The notes under the pieces were generated by a model, which was given only the letters and a program-made list of their open reading frames with translations, had not been told where the DNA came from and made no database searches. The translations under genes and the position numbers were made by a program. This document shows, piece after piece, positions 62,755 to 64,000 of a DNA stretch of 64,000 bases; within the stretch, counting starts at the first letter, position 1, and each line of letters opens with the position of its first letter. The DNA is from Candidatus Gastranaerophilales bacterium (GTDB taxonomy: Bacteria > Cyanobacteriota > Vampirovibrionia > Gastranaerophilales > Gastranaerophilaceae). Where the stretch lies: the NCBI GenBank assembly GCA_944326485.1, contig CALVED010000005.1, positions 1 through 64,000 on the forward strand. Direction: 5' to 3'.

Positions 62755-63672
62755 TGTTTTTGTTGAATTTTTATAATAATCGGCTAAATAGTCTTTTATG
62801 TTTATATTTAATCTTTCTATTTTGTCACTTAAATCTTTTTTTTCATTTATTTTATTATACTTATCTGATGATATTATTATTACATTTGTTATATCAATAA
62901 CTCTTTCATCTATATTGAAAAAACATTTATAGTATATTTTATCTGAATAATTTCCTTTAAAAACTAAATTATTTCGGAAAAATTGTTGATAAATAGGGAA
63001 AAAATCTTTAAAAAATTTATTTTTTTTATTTTTAAAGTCAGGACTTGAACACATATTTGATACGAATATACCGTCTTTTTTTAATGAAGTTTTTATAGCA
63101 TTAAAATAATCTTCGCTTAAAAATCTTAAATCGATTCCATCATTATTTGCAACATCAACAACAATTAAATCATATTTCTTTTTATTGCTTCTTAAATATG
63201 TTATTCCGTCTTGAAGAAAAAAATTAAATTTATCTGATTCTTTGAAATTAAAAAAATTTTTAGCTATATTTACAATATTTTCCTCTAAATCAATAACATC
63301 AATGTTTTTTAAATTTTCAAATAAATATTCAAAGTCATTGATTATTTTACCTGATCCCATTCCGATTAAAAGAATATTCTTAATTTTAGGATTTATTAAA
63401 TAAGGAATCAAAAAGTAATTGATGTAAGGAAGATTACCTTTATAGAAGTTTGTATTAATAAAACCTGCTTGATACGTATCTTTATAATGAAGAAATCTGC
63501 CAATTTCATTTTCTACAACTTTTATATTGTGAAAAGCAGATTGAATTTGAAAAAGAACTTTATCGTTAAATTGTTTATTATTTATGATTTTTAAAAGAGT
63601 ATCTTTAGGTTTTTTTATAGCAAGGTTTTCTGGTATTAAAATATTATTTTTCATACATAAATTATTATACAT
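62749..63672 (-). CDS. Spermidine-synthase-like SAM-dependent methyltransferase-fold protein
   Basis: 307 residues; an internal ATG (MKNNILIPENLAI) at residue 7 is as likely a start, as neither has a clear RBS. The Rossmann core shows ILLIGMGSGKIINDF, DVIDLEENIVNIAKNFF, DGITYLRSNKKKYDLIVVDV and the catalytic-loop-like DVANNDGIDLRFLSEDYF. It resembles polyamine aminopropyltransferases, but the usual Asp pair is not clearly kept, so the substrate is uncertain. The basic C-terminal part is unusual. Its stop codon lies in repeat copy M. It follows the CHAP gene by five bases. Confidence 0.78.
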   Translation of the reverse strand: MYNNLCMKNNILIPENLAIKKPKDTLLKIINNKQFNDKVLFQIQSAFHNIKVVENEIGRFLHYKDTYQAGFINTNFYKGNLPYINYFLIPYLINPKIKNILLIGMGSGKIINDFEYLFENLKNIDVIDLEENIVNIAKNFFNFKESDKFNFFLQDGITYLRSNKKKYDLIVVDVANNDGIDLRFLSEDYFNAIKTSLKKDGIFVSNMCSSPDFKNKKNKFFKDFFPIYQQFFRNNLVFKGNYSDKIYYKCFFNIDERVIDITNVIIISSDKYNKINEKKDLSDKIERLNINIKDYLADYYKNSTKTI

Positions 63673-63677
63673 AAATA

Positions 63678-64000
63678 TTATGTAATTTTACAGAATGCCA
63701 TATTGCAATTTGCAGGATTATCTAAATTGTATTCAACAATTCTTACTTGGTTACCTGAATTACCTTCTATTGTAATCATTTTATTGCCTTCCATTGCAAC
63801 AACTATACCAATATGTTGCATTGTGCCATCTCCATTATAATCATAAAGTACAATATCTCCCATTTTTGCTTCAGAAGAATCTATGATTGCACCGGCTTCT
63901 TTTGCTGCATTATGTACATTTACTTGCCAATATTGGTTTTCTATGTCTTGATACCATTGAGGTATTTGATCTGCGGATTTCATATGTTCATATACATAAC
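63678..64000 (-). CDS. CHAP-domain protein, partial at window edge
   Basis: The C-terminal part of a larger protein that runs past the window end; the frame is open through the last base. The visible part has AKMGDIVLYDYNGDG, QHIGIVVAMEGN (catalytic His) and TIEGNSGNQVRIVEYNL, typical of CHAP amidase/peptidase domains that cut peptidoglycan stems. The catalytic Cys would be upstream, outside the window. The ATG at 63983 is probably internal. Confidence 0.8.
   Translation of the reverse strand, partial: YVYEHMKSADQIPQWYQDIENQYWQVNVHNAAKEAGAIIDSSEAKMGDIVLYDYNGDGTMQHIGIVVAMEGNKMITIEGNSGNQVRIVEYNLDNPANCNMAFCKIT

Overview
This window is strongly AT-rich bacterial chromosome with dense, mostly housekeeping genes. 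Several traits suggest an anaerobic, Gram-negative-type member of the non-photosynthetic cyanobacterial sister group (Vampirovibrionia/Melainabacteria, probably Gastranaerophilales). These are a TolC-type tripartite efflux operon, a pilin-like protein fused to YadA-head and Peptidase_S74 domains, proteins starting with an N-terminal FKG or GIN motif, a dnaN gene next to a candidate origin, and many 4Fe-4S and flavodoxin-type redox proteins. The lineage call is inference from gene style and composition; no rRNA or other taxonomic marker lies in the window. No tRNA, rRNA, CRISPR array or transposase gene was seen.

Layout. 0-12 kb: a small GIN protein, clpB, a soluble PAS histidine kinase, mnmE, hinT, a short-chain dehydrogenase, an RpoD-like sigma factor, a degenerate histidine kinase, a MalK/UgpC-type ABC ATPase and ybaB-recR. 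12-22 kb: HEAT protein, ABC exporter, rqcP-like gene, the large pilin/YadA/S74 protein, a DciA-like gene, two tandem thymidylate kinases, tyrA and a glycine-zipper protein. 22-31 kb: a membrane-anchored cupin, then a nine-gene same-strand block (Tat lipoprotein aldo/keto reductase, NapH-NapG-like fusion, tatA, tatC, larB, larC, cbiM-like, larE, ykgJ-like), then a membrane-anchored flavodoxin. 31-40 kb: GT2, a frameshifted GT4, a candidate oriC, dnaN-thrB-pgk, a membrane-anchored Hsp20 and a LysM protein. 40-64 kb, almost all minus strand: rsmD/nif3/coaBC/gmk, a TolC-MacA-MacB-type operon, a ParB-like-motif protein, a DedA-family protein, dnaK, a dcw cluster (murF-mraY-murD-ftsW-murG-folC), malic enzyme, plsY, der, a spermidine-synthase-like protein and a truncated CHAP gene.

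The most unusual structure is a dispersed intergenic repeat family, with 13 recognised copies (some degenerate) in two size classes of about 120 and 180 bp. One end is TTTAATC(T/C)AGTAT and the other TTCTCGGACA. Each fuller copy has a hairpin near one end and a second inverted repeat near the other. Copies sit just past stop codons or terminators, and two supply a gene's stop codon. No transposase is encoded, so they look like non-autonomous MITE/REP-like elements. Inverted copies bracket the sigma-factor gene, and direct long copies bracket the nine-gene redox/nickel-cofactor block.

That block is the best candidate for an undescribed system. A Tat-exported 4Fe-4S aldo/keto reductase is encoded with a membrane polyferredoxin that could carry electrons to it, with its own TatA and TatC, and with the nickel-pincer cofactor genes larB, larC and larE plus a CbiM-like metal transporter subunit. 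Membrane-anchored cupin and flavodoxin genes lie on either side, and a similar promoter-like motif (TTGACTGAtAG) lies ahead of three of the transcription units.
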